Of a stretch of DNA of 64,000 bases, positions 14,280 to 24,957 are shown one piece after another. Each line of letters opens with the position of its first letter. The stretch's first letter is position 1. Both the position numbers and the translations under genes were made by a program. The notes under the pieces are model-generated. The model was not told where the DNA came from. It saw only the letters and a program-made list of their open reading frames with translations, and searched no databases. Location of the stretch: positions 38,424-102,423 of the forward strand of contig CACHJL010000001.1 in the NCBI GenBank assembly GCA_902580135.1, in the 5' to 3' direction. This DNA is from an uncultured Pelagibacteraceae bacterium. GTDB taxonomy: Bacteria; Pseudomonadota; Alphaproteobacteria; Pelagibacterales; Pelagibacteraceae.

Positions 14280-15386
14280 TTATTGCAATTTTGAAATTAT
14301 CGCATCACCCATTTCTGATGTTGAAACTTCTTTTGTGCCTTTTGATAATATATCTTTAGTTCTTAATCCTTCATCTAAAACACTTTGAACCGCTTTTTCC
14401 AAATTATTGGACTCTTTATCTAAGTCCAAAGAATATTTTAACGCCATAGCAAAACTTAAAATTGTTGCAATTGGATTCGCAATTCCATTGCCTGCTATAT
14501 CAGGTGCAGAACCATGAACTGGTTCATATAATGATCTCATATTTCCATTTTTATCTTTAGCTCCTAATGATGCAGAAGGTAAAAGTCCTAGAGAACCAGT
14601 CAACATTGCTGCCTCATCTGACAACATGTCTCCAAAAAGATTATCAGTAACAATTACGTCAAATTGCTTAGGGTATCTCACTAATTGCATGGCACAATTA
14701 TCTGCAAGCATATGTTTTAATTCTATATCTTTATATTCCTTTTCATGTAAAGTTTTAACTTCTTCTTTCCAAAGTTGGCCTGCCTCCATAACATTTGATT
14801 TTTCACAAGATGTAACTTTTTTGCTTCTTTTTCTCGCAAGATCAAAAGCGACACGAGCAACTCTTTCGATTTCACTTGAAGTATATACATGAGTATTAAT
14901 TCCTTTTCTTTCTCCATTATCAATAGGTTTAATTCCTCTTGGCTCCCCAAAATAAATTCCTCCGGTTAGTTCTCTCACAAAAAGTATGTCTAAATCTGAT
15001 ATTAAATCAGGCTTTAAACTTGAAGCATCTACTAATTGCTTAAAGCAGATTGCAGGTCTAAGATTAGCAAATAATTTTAATTCTTTTCTCAATTTTAATA
15101 ATGCTCGTTCAGGTTTTTTTGAAAATTCAAGATCATCCCATTTAGGTCCCCCAACAGCTCCTAATATTACAGCTTCACTTTCTAATGCTTTATAGAATAC
15201 TTCGTCTGTAATTGGTGTTCCATTTTTTTCGTAAGAAGCACCTCCTACTAGTTCTTCCTCAATTTCAAAATCTAATGATTTATTTTTGTTAAACCAGTTT
15301 ATTATTTTTTTTACTTCACCTATAACCTCGGGGCCAATACCATCACCTGGTAATAATAAAAATTTTCTTTTTTTAACTTTAATCAT
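14280..15386 (-). CDS. leuB: 3-isopropylmalate dehydrogenase
   Basis: [51 protein letters not shown]. Confidence 0.97.
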   Translation of the reverse strand: MIKVKKRKFLLLPGDGIGPEVIGEVKKIINWFNKNKSLDFEIEEELVGGASYEKNGTPITDEVFYKALESEAVILGAVGGPKWDDLEFSKKPERALLKLRKELKLFANLRPAICFKQLVDASSLKPDLISDLDILFVRELTGGIYFGEPRGIKPIDNGERKGINTHVYTSSEIERVARVAFDLARKRSKKVTSCEKSNVMEAGQLWKEEVKTLHEKEYKDIELKHMLADNCAMQLVRYPKQFDVIVTDNLFGDMLSDEAAMLTGSLGLLPSASLGAKDKNGNMRSLYEPVHGSAPDIAGNGIANPIATILSFAMALKYSLDLDKESNNLEKAVQSVLDEGLRTKDILSKGTKEVSTSEMGDAIISKLQ

Positions 15387-15984
15387 TAAAAATCCATGGT
15401 TTATTAGATTTTATCTCTTTTTCAAATGAAACAATATTATCTATTTTTTCTAAAGATAAGGCAATATCATCTAAACCTTCCATCAAACATTTTTTTTTAA
15501 ACTCATCAATTTCAAAATTAATTTCTTTATTACCAAATTTAATTTTTTGATCAGATAAATTAACTGATATTTCTTCTTTTCTATTTGAGTATTCTGAAAT
15601 TTCCTTTATTTCTTCTTCGCTTAGAGTTATAGGTAAAATTCCATTTTTAAAACAATTACTATAAAAAATATCTGCAAAGCTTGAACTAATAACGCAAGTA
15701 ATTCCAAAATCTAAAAGTGCCCATGGCGCATGCTCTCTTGATGAACCACATCCAAAATTTTTTCCTGCAATTAATATTTTAGATTTTGTAAATGGATCAT
15801 TATTTAAAATAAAATTATTTATTTTATTTCCTTTTTCATCATATCTCATTTCAAAAAATAAATTTTTTCCTAAACCAGTTCTTTTTATAGTTTTTAAAAA
15901 CTGTTTAGGAATAATCATATCTGTATCAATATTAACTATTGGAAGATATGCAGGTATACTTTTAACGGTTGTAAATTTTTTCAT
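15379..15984 (-). CDS. leuD: 3-isopropylmalate dehydratase small subunit
   Basis: [38 protein letters not shown]. Confidence 0.97.
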   Translation of the reverse strand: MKKFTTVKSIPAYLPIVNIDTDMIIPKQFLKTIKRTGLGKNLFFEMRYDEKGNKINNFILNNDPFTKSKILIAGKNFGCGSSREHAPWALLDFGITCVISSSFADIFYSNCFKNGILPITLSEEEIKEISEYSNRKEEISVNLSDQKIKFGNKEINFEIDEFKKKCLMEGLDDIALSLEKIDNIVSFEKEIKSNKPWIFND

Positions 15985-17388
15985 TTAATTTTGATACTTT
16001 CTGACATCATCTAGGTTTCCAGAAATGGCTGCTGCTGCTGCCATTGCAGGACTTACAAGATGAGTTCTGCCACCACGTCCTTGTCTTCCTTCAAAATTAC
16101 GATTTGATGTTGAGGCGCATCTTTCTTCTGGTTTTAATTTATCAGCATTCATTGCAAGACACATTGAACATCCAGGTTCTCTCCATTCAAATCCCGAATT
16201 TATAAATATTTTATCTAAACCTTCTTGCTCCGCCTGTTCTTTAACTAATCCTGAACCAGGAACAATTATTGCATTAACATGGGATGCTATTTTTTTATTT
16301 TTTAAAATTTTTGCTGCTTCTCTTATATCTTCTATTCTTCCATTGGTGCAGCTACCTATAAAAACCTTATCAATTTTTATATCCTTAACGTTTGTATTGG
16401 GTTTTAAACCCATATAATTTAATGATCTTTGTATTGAACTTTTTCTATCTTCATCTTTCTCATTATCTGGATTAGGAACTTGACCATCTATTTCTATAAC
16501 ATCTTGTGGTGAAGTTCCCCAAGTTACCATTGGTTTTATTTCTGAGCCTTCTAAAATAATTTCTTTATCAAATTTTGCATCAGAGTCTGTTTTTAATTTA
16601 CTCCAATATTCTACTGCTTTTTCCCAATTTTCATTTTTTGGAGACATAGGTTTATTTTTTAAATATTCAAATATTTTTTCGTCTGGCTGAATTAATCCAG
16701 CTCTAGCTCCACCTTCAATTGTCATATTACAAATTGTCATTCTTTGCTCAACACTTAAGACTGATATTAAATTTCCAGAATATTCAATTACATATCCTGT
16801 TCCACCTGCTGTTCCTATTTTTCCAATAATTTGTAAAATTACATCTTTTGCAGTAACTCCAACTGATAATTGACCGTTAACGCTTATTCTAAAATTTTTA
16901 GATTTTTTTTGCACTAAAGTTTGGGTTGCTAAAACATGTTCAACTTCGGATGTTCCTATTCCAAATGCTAAGGCACCAAAAGCACCATGAGTAGCAGTAT
17001 GGCTATCTCCACAAACAATTATATTTCCAGGTTGAGTAAATCCTTGCTCTGGTCCAATTATATGAACAATACCTTGTCTTTTATCATCCATACCAAACAA
17101 TTTAATTCCAAACTCTTCACAGTTTTTATCTAAAGTTTCTACTTGTATTCTAGAGTCTTCATCCGATATCCCTTTTGATCTATCAGTTGTAGGAACATTA
17201 TGATCTGCTACTGCAAGAGTTAATTTTGGATGTCTAACTTTTCTATTTGATGTTCTTAATCCTTCGAAAGCTTGTGGGCTTGTAACTTCATGAATTAAAT
17301 GTCTATCCACAAAAAGAAGGGAAGTTCCATCTTTTTGTTCATGAACCAAATGTTCATTCCATATTTTATCGTAAATTGTTTGTGACAT
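15985..17388 (-). CDS. leuC: 3-isopropylmalate dehydratase large subunit
   Basis: [59 protein letters not shown]. Confidence 0.98.
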   Translation of the reverse strand: MSQTIYDKIWNEHLVHEQKDGTSLLFVDRHLIHEVTSPQAFEGLRTSNRKVRHPKLTLAVADHNVPTTDRSKGISDEDSRIQVETLDKNCEEFGIKLFGMDDKRQGIVHIIGPEQGFTQPGNIIVCGDSHTATHGAFGALAFGIGTSEVEHVLATQTLVQKKSKNFRISVNGQLSVGVTAKDVILQIIGKIGTAGGTGYVIEYSGNLISVLSVEQRMTICNMTIEGGARAGLIQPDEKIFEYLKNKPMSPKNENWEKAVEYWSKLKTDSDAKFDKEIILEGSEIKPMVTWGTSPQDVIEIDGQVPNPDNEKDEDRKSSIQRSLNYMGLKPNTNVKDIKIDKVFIGSCTNGRIEDIREAAKILKNKKIASHVNAIIVPGSGLVKEQAEQEGLDKIFINSGFEWREPGCSMCLAMNADKLKPEERCASTSNRNFEGRQGRGGRTHLVSPAMAAAAAISGNLDDVRKYQN

Positions 17389-17398
17389 TAAGAAAAAA

Positions 17399-17968
17399 TT
17401 ATTTTTTCTGCTCTGCTTTTTCTTTTAATTGTTCTTTTTTTTTTTCGTCTTTTTCAGGAGCTTTTTTTTGAGCAGGTTTAGCTTCTGCTTTTGGTGCCTC
17501 TGCTTTAGCTTCTGCTTTTGGCGCCTCTTCAATTTTTTCTTCCGTTGCAGGCATTACATTTTCTTCGGTAACCTGCTGAATTTTTGTCTCAACATCTATA
17601 CCAATTTTCTTTTTAATTTTTTCAGCTATTCTTGCAGACTTTCCTGTTCTATCTCTCAAATAATATAATTTTGCACGTCTAACTTTTCCTGATCTAATTA
17701 CTTTAATAGTATCTACTATAGGACTATATAATGCAAAAGTTCTTTCAACTCCTTCACCAAAAGAAATTTTTCTTACAGTAAAAGAAGAATTAATATCTCT
17801 ATTTTTTTTTGCTATGCAAACACCTTCGAAGTATTGAATTCTATCTCTTTTTCCCTCTGTAATTCTAACTCCAACTTTTATAATATCCCCAGGAAAGAAG
17901 TCTGGATGCTTTCTTTCTGAAATTATTTTTTTAACGTTGGATTGATTTATTTCTTCTATTGTTTTCAT
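17399..17968 (-). CDS. rplS: 50S ribosomal protein L19 with extended Ala/Glu/Lys-rich C-terminus
   Basis: [34 protein letters not shown]...[18 protein letters not shown]; tail [23 protein letters not shown]. Confidence 0.96.
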   Translation of the reverse strand: MKTIEEINQSNVKKIISERKHPDFFPGDIIKVGVRITEGKRDRIQYFEGVCIAKKNRDINSSFTVRKISFGEGVERTFALYSPIVDTIKVIRSGKVRRAKLYYLRDRTGKSARIAEKIKKKIGIDVETKIQQVTEENVMPATEEKIEEAPKAEAKAEAPKAEAKPAQKKAPEKDEKKKEQLKEKAEQKK

Positions 17969-17969
17969 T

Positions 17970-18656
17970 TTAATTTTTTTTATATTTTTGCCATAAATCT
18001 GGTCTTCGGTCGCGTGTTATAGCCTCAGATTGGGATAAACGCCAGTCTTTAATTTTGGCATGATCACCCGATAATAGAACATCTGGTACACCTTTATCTT
18101 CCCAAATTTGAGGCTTGGTATACTGAGGATATTCTAAAAGTCCATTCTCAAAACTCTCTTCTTCAGAAGAATTTTCGTTTCCTAAAACACCTGGAAGAAA
18201 TCTTAAAATTGCATCAAGAATAACAAAAGTTGCTACTTCTCCTCCTGATAAAATAAAGTCACCTATACTAACTTCTTCTATATCCCTACTTTGAATTATT
18301 CTTTCATCAATACCTTCAAAATGACCACATATAAAATTTATAGTTTTTTCATGTGAAAGCTCTTTAGCATATTGGTGATCAAATAATCTTCCTTTGGGAC
18401 TTAAATAAATTATTTTTTCTTTTTTCTTAATATTATCATCTAAAGATTTGGCCAAGACATCAGCTTTTATTAACATTCCATTTCCACCTCCATAAGGAGT
18501 GTCATCAACTGTCTTATGCTTATCAAGTGAATAATCTCTTATATTTACTGTTTCTAAATTCCAAATTTTTTCTTTCATAGCTTTTCCAAATAAACCTTTA
18601 ATCAAATAGCCCGGGAAGTATTCTGGATATAATGTAAATATTCGAGACAAAAACAT
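17970..18656 (-). CDS. trmD: tRNA (guanine-N1)-methyltransferase
   Basis: [45 protein letters not shown]. Confidence 0.97.
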   Translation of the reverse strand: MFLSRIFTLYPEYFPGYLIKGLFGKAMKEKIWNLETVNIRDYSLDKHKTVDDTPYGGGNGMLIKADVLAKSLDDNIKKKEKIIYLSPKGRLFDHQYAKELSHEKTINFICGHFEGIDERIIQSRDIEEVSIGDFILSGGEVATFVILDAILRFLPGVLGNENSSEEESFENGLLEYPQYTKPQIWEDKGVPDVLLSGDHAKIKDWRLSQSEAITRDRRPDLWQKYKKN

Positions 18657-19055
18657 TTATTTTTTTTCTTCTTTAGGTGCTTCTGCTTTAGCTTCTTCTT
18701 TAGGTGCTTCTGCTTTAGCTTCTTCTTTAGGTGCTTCTGATTCTCCTTCTTTTTTTCTATTTTTTTTAGGAATTGCTTTTTGAGGATTATTACCTTTGGC
18801 TGGCATAGGCATTATTTCTTTTTCACCTAAAATTCTTGCTACTCTGGTTGTAGGTCTGGCTCCTTGGCCTAACCAATATTTGATTCTTTCAATATCTAGT
18901 CCTATTCTTTCTTTTTTATCTTTTGGTAGCAATGGATTAAAAAATCCTAATTTTTCTATAAATCTTCCATCTCTGGGAAACCTACTATCTGCAACTACAA
19001 TTTTGTAAACGGGTCTTTTTTTTGTTCCACCCATTGATAACCTCATTTTTAACAT
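18657..19055 (-). CDS. rpsP: 30S ribosomal protein S16 with repetitive C-terminal extension
   Basis: [41 protein letters not shown]; tail (KAEAPKEEA)n. Confidence 0.97.
   Translation of the reverse strand: MLKMRLSMGGTKKRPVYKIVVADSRFPRDGRFIEKLGFFNPLLPKDKKERIGLDIERIKYWLGQGARPTTRVARILGEKEIMPMPAKGNNPQKAIPKKNRKKEGESEAPKEEAKAEAPKEEAKAEAPKEEKK
18668..18740. repeat. 27-bp tandem repeat (about 2.7 copies) in the S16 C-terminal tail
   Basis: cttctttaggtgcttctgctttagctt repeated at 18668, 18695 and (partial) 18722. Confidence 0.9.
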
Positions 19056-19071
19056 TCTTTCTCCTTTTATT

Positions 19072-20430
19072 TTATTTAAGTTGATTAAAAAGTTCAGGCG
19101 GAATTCCTTTATCTGCCATTCCTTTCATATTTCCTTTAGACATCTTTTTCATCATTTCAGACATCATTTTAAATTGTTTTAACAATTTATTGATCGTAGC
19201 TACATCAGTACCAGAGCCACTAGCAATTCTTTTTTTTCTAGATCCATCAATTATTTTAGGATTTTCTCTTTCTTTTTTTGTCATTGATAAAATTACAGCT
19301 TCATTTTGAATAATAATTTTTTCATCAACACCTGCTTGATCCATTTGAGATTTAATTTTTGAAACGCCGGGAAGAAAAGACATTATACCTTCTATGCCTC
19401 CCATTTTTTTCATTTGTCTAAGCTGTGAAAGATAATCTTCTAATGAAAACTGGCCTTTTTTTAAATTGTCTTCTGTTTTTTTTAAATTTTCTTGGTCTAA
19501 ATCTTCAGAGGCTTTTTCAACAAGAGAAACTATATCTCCCATACCTAATAATCTATTTGCTATTCTATCAGGATAAAAAACCTCAAAATTTTCTATTTTT
19601 TCACCAACACCTAAAAATTTGATTGGAACATCAGCAACATATTTCATACTTAATGCTGCACCACCTCTACCATCACCATCTGATCTTGTAAGAACAATTC
19701 CTGTTAAATTAACTGTGTTTTTAAATTCTTTTGCTACATTAGCCGCAACTTGTCCTGTTAATGAATCTGCCACCAATATTGTCTCTGATGGATTAATTAT
19801 GCTTTCAATTTGTTTGATTTCATTCATCATTTGAAAATCTATTTGAGTTCTTCCCGCTGTATCAAACAAAATTACTTCTGATCCATTTAAATTTGCAGCA
19901 CTTATTGCTCTTCTACAAATATCTGCTGGAACTTGTCCTTCTATTGCTGGTAAAGTTAAAATATTATTTTGTTCTCCTAATAATCTTAATTGTTCTTGGG
20001 CTGCTGGTCTATAAACATCAAGACTAGCCATCATTACTTTTTTTTTATTATTTTTTTCTAAAAATCTTGCTAATTTTGCTGTTGTTGTTGTTTTTCCAGA
20101 TCCTTGAAGTCCAACTAGCATAATAGGCACTGGGGGTACTGCATTTAATTGAATATCTGAAGTTTTATCTCCTAGAAAGGAGACTAGCTCGTCATAAACA
20201 ATTTTGACCACCATTTGTCCTGGTGATGTTGAGCGAACTATTTCTTGTCCTAAAGCCTTTGGTTTAACTCTATTGATAAATTCTTTTACAACTTCAAGAG
20301 ATACATCTGCTTCTAGAAGCGCAAGTCTAATACTTTTTAAACCTTCATCTACCTGATTTTCATCTAAGGAAGGTGCTTTTTTTAAAGAAGAAAATATTTC
20401 TTCAAATTTATTCGTTAAATTTTCAAACAT
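19072..20430 (-). CDS. ffh: signal recognition particle protein Ffh (start revised to [11 protein letters not shown])
   Basis: SRP54: [39 protein letters not shown]; track start at 20511 adds 27 non-homologous residues from a structured leader. Confidence 0.95.
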   Translation of the reverse strand: MFENLTNKFEEIFSSLKKAPSLDENQVDEGLKSIRLALLEADVSLEVVKEFINRVKPKALGQEIVRSTSPGQMVVKIVYDELVSFLGDKTSDIQLNAVPPVPIMLVGLQGSGKTTTTAKLARFLEKNNKKKVMMASLDVYRPAAQEQLRLLGEQNNILTLPAIEGQVPADICRRAISAANLNGSEVILFDTAGRTQIDFQMMNEIKQIESIINPSETILVADSLTGQVAANVAKEFKNTVNLTGIVLTRSDGDGRGGAALSMKYVADVPIKFLGVGEKIENFEVFYPDRIANRLLGMGDIVSLVEKASEDLDQENLKKTEDNLKKGQFSLEDYLSQLRQMKKMGGIEGIMSFLPGVSKIKSQMDQAGVDEKIIIQNEAVILSMTKKERENPKIIDGSRKKRIASGSGTDVATINKLLKQFKMMSEMMKKMSKGNMKGMADKGIPPELFNQLK

Positions 20431-20533
20431 AATTTTACACAGCAAGTATCGCACCAGTGGGCGAACCCTCGCTGACTGGTGTCGATCTCTTTGTTTCCAA
20501 AGACACCGCAAAATGCTGTATTTGCGGAAATTG
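20431..20533 (-). ncRNA. Candidate structured 5' leader / cis-regulatory RNA of ffh (hairpins plus pseudoknot)
   Basis: Minus strand: CCGCAAA-TACAGCAT-TTTGCGG; CTTTG-GAAA-CAAAG; CACCAGT-CAGCGA-GGG-TTCG-CCC-ACTGGTG; loop ACAGCA pairs with TGCTGT ending 8 nt before the ATG. Confidence 0.75.
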
Positions 20534-20539
20534 CGATAA

Positions 20540-20565
20540 ACTATAATAGAGGTTCAAAAAGTCAA
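20540..20565 (-). promoter_or_regulatory. Possible sigma70-like promoter for the ffh leader
   Basis: Minus strand TTGACT ... TATAGT, short 14-nt spacer. Confidence 0.35.
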
Positions 20566-20587
20566 TAAATAAGTTAAATAACTATAT

Positions 20588-21406
20588 ATGGACATAAAAG
20601 CTTTTAAAATGGATGGGTTAGGAAATGATTTTCTAATTGTTGATAGAAGAAAAAAATCTATTTCCATTAAAAAAGAAAAGATTATTGAATTAGGGAAAAG
20701 CGATAGTATCGGATTTGATCAATTAATTTTTATTGATGAAATTGACAATGTTACTCCGAGTTATAATCCAATAACAATATATAATTCTGATGGAGAAAAA
20801 GTTGAAGCATGTGGAAATGGTAGCAGGTGTGTAGCAAAAATTTTATGTGATCAAGAAAAAAAAGAGGAAGCTGTAATTGTAACATCGAACAGAATACTAA
20901 AAGCTCAAAAAATTTCTGAAAATAGTATAAGAATTGAAATGGGGGAACCTATTTTTGAATGGAAAAAGATTCCTTTATCAAAAGATATAAATCATAAAAA
21001 GATTAATATAAAAATTGATGATTTTGAATTAAAAGATGGTTTCGCAATAAATGTTGGAAATCCTCATATAGTTTTTTTTGTAGATGATTGTTTTAAATAT
21101 GATTTAAAAAAATTAGGGCCATTAATTGAAAATTATGAGTTATTCCCTGAGAAAATAAATGTCACATTTGCTCAAATAAAAGATTCATCAAATATACTAG
21201 TCAATGTTTGGGAGCGTGGAGCGGGTTTAACAAAAGCTTGTGGAACAGCTGCGTGTGCAACTGGAGTTGTTGCATTTGAAAAAAAATTATCTGGAAACAA
21301 TACTAACATTCATTTTAAAGAAGGTATTTTAAATATTAAATATAATAATGTAATTTCAATGGCAGGCCCCGTTTCAAATATTAAAGAAATAGAAATAAAA
21401 TTATAA
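20588..21406 (+). CDS. dapF: diaminopimelate epimerase
   Basis: KMDGLGNDFLIVDRR; CGNGSRCVAK; ERGAGLTKACGTAACA. Confidence 0.97.
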   Translation: MDIKAFKMDGLGNDFLIVDRRKKSISIKKEKIIELGKSDSIGFDQLIFIDEIDNVTPSYNPITIYNSDGEKVEACGNGSRCVAKILCDQEKKEEAVIVTSNRILKAQKISENSIRIEMGEPIFEWKKIPLSKDINHKKINIKIDDFELKDGFAINVGNPHIVFFVDDCFKYDLKKLGPLIENYELFPEKINVTFAQIKDSSNILVNVWERGAGLTKACGTAACATGVVAFEKKLSGNNTNIHFKEGILNIKYNNVISMAGPVSNIKEIEIKL

Positions 21407-22323
21407 TGGGAATTTTTGAAAAATTTAGATTAGGTTTTAAAAAAAGTGCTAATAATTTTACATCTGGATTAAGAGAAATAATAATTAAAAAAGAAATAGA
21501 TGATAGTACATTAAACAAAATAGAGGAATTTTTAATAAGCTCAGATGTTGGAATTGATGCAGCTTCTGATATTAGAGATATAATTGCTCAAAAAAAAATT
21601 GATCCTAAAGAAGATCCGATTTCAGAAGTAAAAAAAATTTTAAAAGAATACATAATCAAACTAATGCAGCCATTGGAAAAACAAAAATTTTTCGAAAAAA
21701 AGGAAAATTTAAATGTTGTTTTAGTCTCAGGAGTAAATGGGGTCGGGAAAACAACTACTATAGGTAAAATAGGAAAAATTTTTAGAGAAAATAGTAATGA
21801 AGTTTTGTTTTCAGCTTGCGATACATTTAGAGCTGCCGCTATTGATCAATTGGAAAAATGGTCTGAAAAAGTTAATGCTAAAATTATTAAATCTGATCCT
21901 GGATCTGATCCTGCCTCCGTTGCTTATAAAGCAATGGAATATTCAAAAAAAAATAATATTAATCAAGTACTTATCGATACAGCAGGAAGATTACAAAATA
22001 AAAAAAATCTTATGGATGAATTCAAAAAAATAGCAAATGTTGTTAAAAAAATTGATGAAACTGCGCCACATGAAGTCATTTTAGTTTTAGACGCAACATC
22101 AGGACAAAATATTATTAATCAATTGGAAGAGTTTAATAAAATTATACGTATAACAGGCTTAATCATGACAAAACTAGACGGTACAGCAAAAGGTGGTGTT
22201 TTAATTGCTATATCTAAAAAATATAAAGTTCCAATTATAGGCTTGGGATTGGGAGAAAAAGAGGATGATTTACAAATATTTAATGCTGAACAATTTGCTA
22301 ATGCATTTATTCAATCGAATTAA
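21406..22323 (+). CDS. ftsY: signal recognition particle receptor FtsY
   Basis: GVNGVGKTTTIGKIG; FSACDTFRAAAIDQLEKW; LIDTAGRLQNKKNLMDE; TKLDGTAKGG. Confidence 0.97.
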   Translation: MGIFEKFRLGFKKSANNFTSGLREIIIKKEIDDSTLNKIEEFLISSDVGIDAASDIRDIIAQKKIDPKEDPISEVKKILKEYIIKLMQPLEKQKFFEKKENLNVVLVSGVNGVGKTTTIGKIGKIFRENSNEVLFSACDTFRAAAIDQLEKWSEKVNAKIIKSDPGSDPASVAYKAMEYSKKNNINQVLIDTAGRLQNKKNLMDEFKKIANVVKKIDETAPHEVILVLDATSGQNIINQLEEFNKIIRITGLIMTKLDGTAKGGVLIAISKKYKVPIIGLGLGEKEDDLQIFNAEQFANAFIQSN

Positions 22324-22876
22324 TTAAATTTTTTGAAATTAAAGGCTTATAAATATTACATTCAAAGTTATTTTTAAGAGATTTATAACCACAATTTTGT
22401 GCATAAGTAGAAATTATAAAATTTAATTTTCCCCGATTTTTTTGAATTCCAAGTTTTTTTTTCTGTATGTCGAAAGTTAAATTTTGATTATAATCTTTGA
22501 AAGCGCTTACAAGAATTAAAGTATTGTTATCATTTAAAAGATAATATGCAAAATCTTCTGGGAAGACTGGATACTTATAACTTTTAAAAAATTTTTTAGC
22601 ATTTTTGGGAAACCAATCATAAGAAATTAGGGAATGTTCTTTTTTTGTTAAATGATCATAAATATACAAATCTTGTGGATAGTCAGTAATATAGTTTGAA
22701 TATTGACCTTTTGCTATAATAGGTTTTTCTCTGGTCTTAAAATATAATGTAAATTTATCATGATGAGATTGCATCTTTCCAATATAAAAATATTTTCTAT
22801 AGTTTTGATCATTTAAATCTGCAAACGATAAATTAGCATAAAATAATATGAAAATTATAAATATTAATTTTTTCAC
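22307..22876 (-). CDS. hypothetical secreted protein
   Basis: Intact 189-aa ORF with N-terminal signal-like segment MKKLIFIIFILFYANLSFA. Confidence 0.7.
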   Translation of the reverse strand: MKKLIFIIFILFYANLSFADLNDQNYRKYFYIGKMQSHHDKFTLYFKTREKPIIAKGQYSNYITDYPQDLYIYDHLTKKEHSLISYDWFPKNAKKFFKSYKYPVFPEDFAYYLLNDNNTLILVSAFKDYNQNLTFDIQKKKLGIQKNRGKLNFIISTYAQNCGYKSLKNNFECNIYKPLISKNLINSIE

Positions 22877-22925
22877 AATATAAAATTAATATGCAAAAAT
22901 GATGGGCATTTGTTTAAATTGTGTC

Positions 22926-23741
22926 TTAATTTAAACTTTGAATAAATGATTTTATAGAATTAATCAGATCATTATTAAAGTCCATCATATGATCGTCATA
23001 TTTAGAAAAATAGGAGTATTTGGGTTCATTTGCTAATTGAAAAATTTTTTCTCCCATCCAGAATGGAACTATTTTATCTGCTTCACCATGCATAACTAAT
23101 ATTGGTGAAATAATATTTTTTATCTTCTTGTCGCTTTCATATTTATCTTTTAGTAGCAATTTGATTGGAAAAATTGGGTACTTAGATTTACCTGCCGCAA
23201 TCATAGAAGTAAATGGAGATTCTAAAATTATTCCTGCAAAATTTCTATTTTGTGCTATTTCTGTAGCAACACCAGTACCAAGGGACTCCCCGTAAATTAT
23301 TATATTTTCTTCATTAATACCATCATTTATTAGCCAATTGACAGCACTTCTGGCATCTTCATAGAGACCTTTCTCAGTTGGTTTTCCTGCATTACCATTA
23401 AATCCTCTCCATGAAAGTAATAGAAAATTAATATTCATATCATTGAAGTGATTAATTTTATGTATTCTATTTTCTAGCGATCCTGCATTACCATGTAGGT
23501 AAAGTATAGTTTTGAGTTTTGTATTATCCTTTTTATGATACCAGGCTATTAAATCGATATTATCTTCTGTTTTAATATTAACCTTCTCAATTTTTACAGT
23601 TAATTTATCTCCAGAATAATTATTTTCTGTTGGATGATACAATAGACTTCTTTGAAAAAAATATAGTCCAAGTGTAACTGATAAATATACCAGAACTACT
23701 AAACTAATTAAAAACAAATTATACATTTTTGTATTACGCAT
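22926..23741 (-). CDS. alpha/beta hydrolase (Bem46/YfhR-like)
   Basis: YLHGNAGSLENRIHKI; IIYGESLGTGVATEIA; MHGEADKIVPFWMGEK. Confidence 0.85.
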   Translation of the reverse strand: MRNTKMYNLFLISLVVLVYLSVTLGLYFFQRSLLYHPTENNYSGDKLTVKIEKVNIKTEDNIDLIAWYHKKDNTKLKTILYLHGNAGSLENRIHKINHFNDMNINFLLLSWRGFNGNAGKPTEKGLYEDARSAVNWLINDGINEENIIIYGESLGTGVATEIAQNRNFAGIILESPFTSMIAAGKSKYPIFPIKLLLKDKYESDKKIKNIISPILVMHGEADKIVPFWMGEKIFQLANEPKYSYFSKYDDHMMDFNNDLINSIKSFIQSLN

Positions 23742-24948
23742 TTTTATTTTTCATCAAAAAATATAAATAACTTAAAATACAAATTATTAAATAAACTGTA
23801 AAAGAAATTTTAAAACTTTGAACTTCTTCTTTTCCTAAAAATTGGCAAAAATCGATAACTAAACCAATTCCCCACTGCATAATAAAGGTACCCACAAATA
23901 TGAGTAAGTTAAATGATGTTAGCGATTTGCCCGCTAAACTTGTTGGAAAAGATAAAGCTACAGCGGGTTGAGTAAGTGTTAATACTATTGAAGTAAGTAA
24001 GTAAATTGTAAAATGTATTGCTCCTGCATTTTCTCCTGAAATAATAATAATAAATAATGACAAATAACTAATTGGTAATCCAAATTTAATTAATTTCATT
24101 GTCTTAAATCCAAGTTTTGTAATTTTGGGTAAAATGTATCCAAATATAAAAAAAGCAAATAGCATCGTTACATTTATCCAAAAAAGACCTGTTGCACTTT
24201 CTAAAGGATTATATCCAGCAACTCTAATCATCCACGGCCCTGCCCATAAGGTTTGGACTGCAACCATTCCTCCATAATTAAATAAACCTAGAGGAATTGT
24301 GCTTATAAAAAATTTATTTTTCCAAACATCTGATAAGGATCCAGCATTTATTTTTTCGATATTATTTTCTGTTTTCCATTTAGGAATAAAAACTAATGTT
24401 AATACTATAACAATAAGTATTAAAATAGATATTAAACCAAAAATCCATCTCCATCCAATAATTGGTAATAGAATTTGAACTGGCAAAGTTGAAAAAACAA
24501 ATCCCATCGAAAGCACCATTAGCATCCAAGCATTAGCTCTTTGCTGATACTCATCTGCAAACCAAATTCTGTAACCGGTTAAAGGTGCCATTAAACATGC
24601 ACTAACCCCAACTCCAATTAAAATTCTTGATATAAGTAAACCAGAAAAACTTTGCGCTAAAGCAAATGCAACTGTTCCAATTATTGCAATTAATAAAAAT
24701 GATGAAACAATTTTTTTAGGACCATGCCTATCTAGCAAATAACCAAGCGGTAATTGCATGGTTGCAAATCCTAAAAAATAACCACCGGCTAACAATCCTA
24801 AATTTCCAGCAGTTAAATTAAACTCTGTAGTTAGTAGTGGAGATAAAGTTGCAGTAATTGCTCTTAAAAGAGCAGATATAAAGTAACCACAAGCAAATAC
24901 AAAAAATATCAAAACCGCTTTTTTAATCGGTAAAATATTTTTCTCCAT
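23734..24948 (-). CDS. MFS transporter
   Basis: 12-TM MFS pattern; GYLLDRHGPKKIVSSFLLIA. Confidence 0.88.
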   Translation of the reverse strand: MEKNILPIKKAVLIFFVFACGYFISALLRAITATLSPLLTTEFNLTAGNLGLLAGGYFLGFATMQLPLGYLLDRHGPKKIVSSFLLIAIIGTVAFALAQSFSGLLISRILIGVGVSACLMAPLTGYRIWFADEYQQRANAWMLMVLSMGFVFSTLPVQILLPIIGWRWIFGLISILILIVIVLTLVFIPKWKTENNIEKINAGSLSDVWKNKFFISTIPLGLFNYGGMVAVQTLWAGPWMIRVAGYNPLESATGLFWINVTMLFAFFIFGYILPKITKLGFKTMKLIKFGLPISYLSLFIIIISGENAGAIHFTIYLLTSIVLTLTQPAVALSFPTSLAGKSLTSFNLLIFVGTFIMQWGIGLVIDFCQFLGKEEVQSFKISFTVYLIICILSYLYFLMKNKNA

Positions 24949-24957
24949 TAACTTAAA

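Noticed and set aside
20431-20511. 27-residue N-terminal extension of Ffh in the ORF track (MRCLWKQRDRHQSARVRPLVRYLLCKI)
   Set aside because: It is translation of the structured leader; standard SRP54 start is [13 protein letters not shown]
20431-20533. SRP (4.5S) RNA gene next to ffh
   Set aside because: The GAAA hairpin looked suggestive, but the conserved helix-8 core (CAGG...GGAA...AGCAG type) is absent and the element abuts the ffh start codon, so a leader fits better
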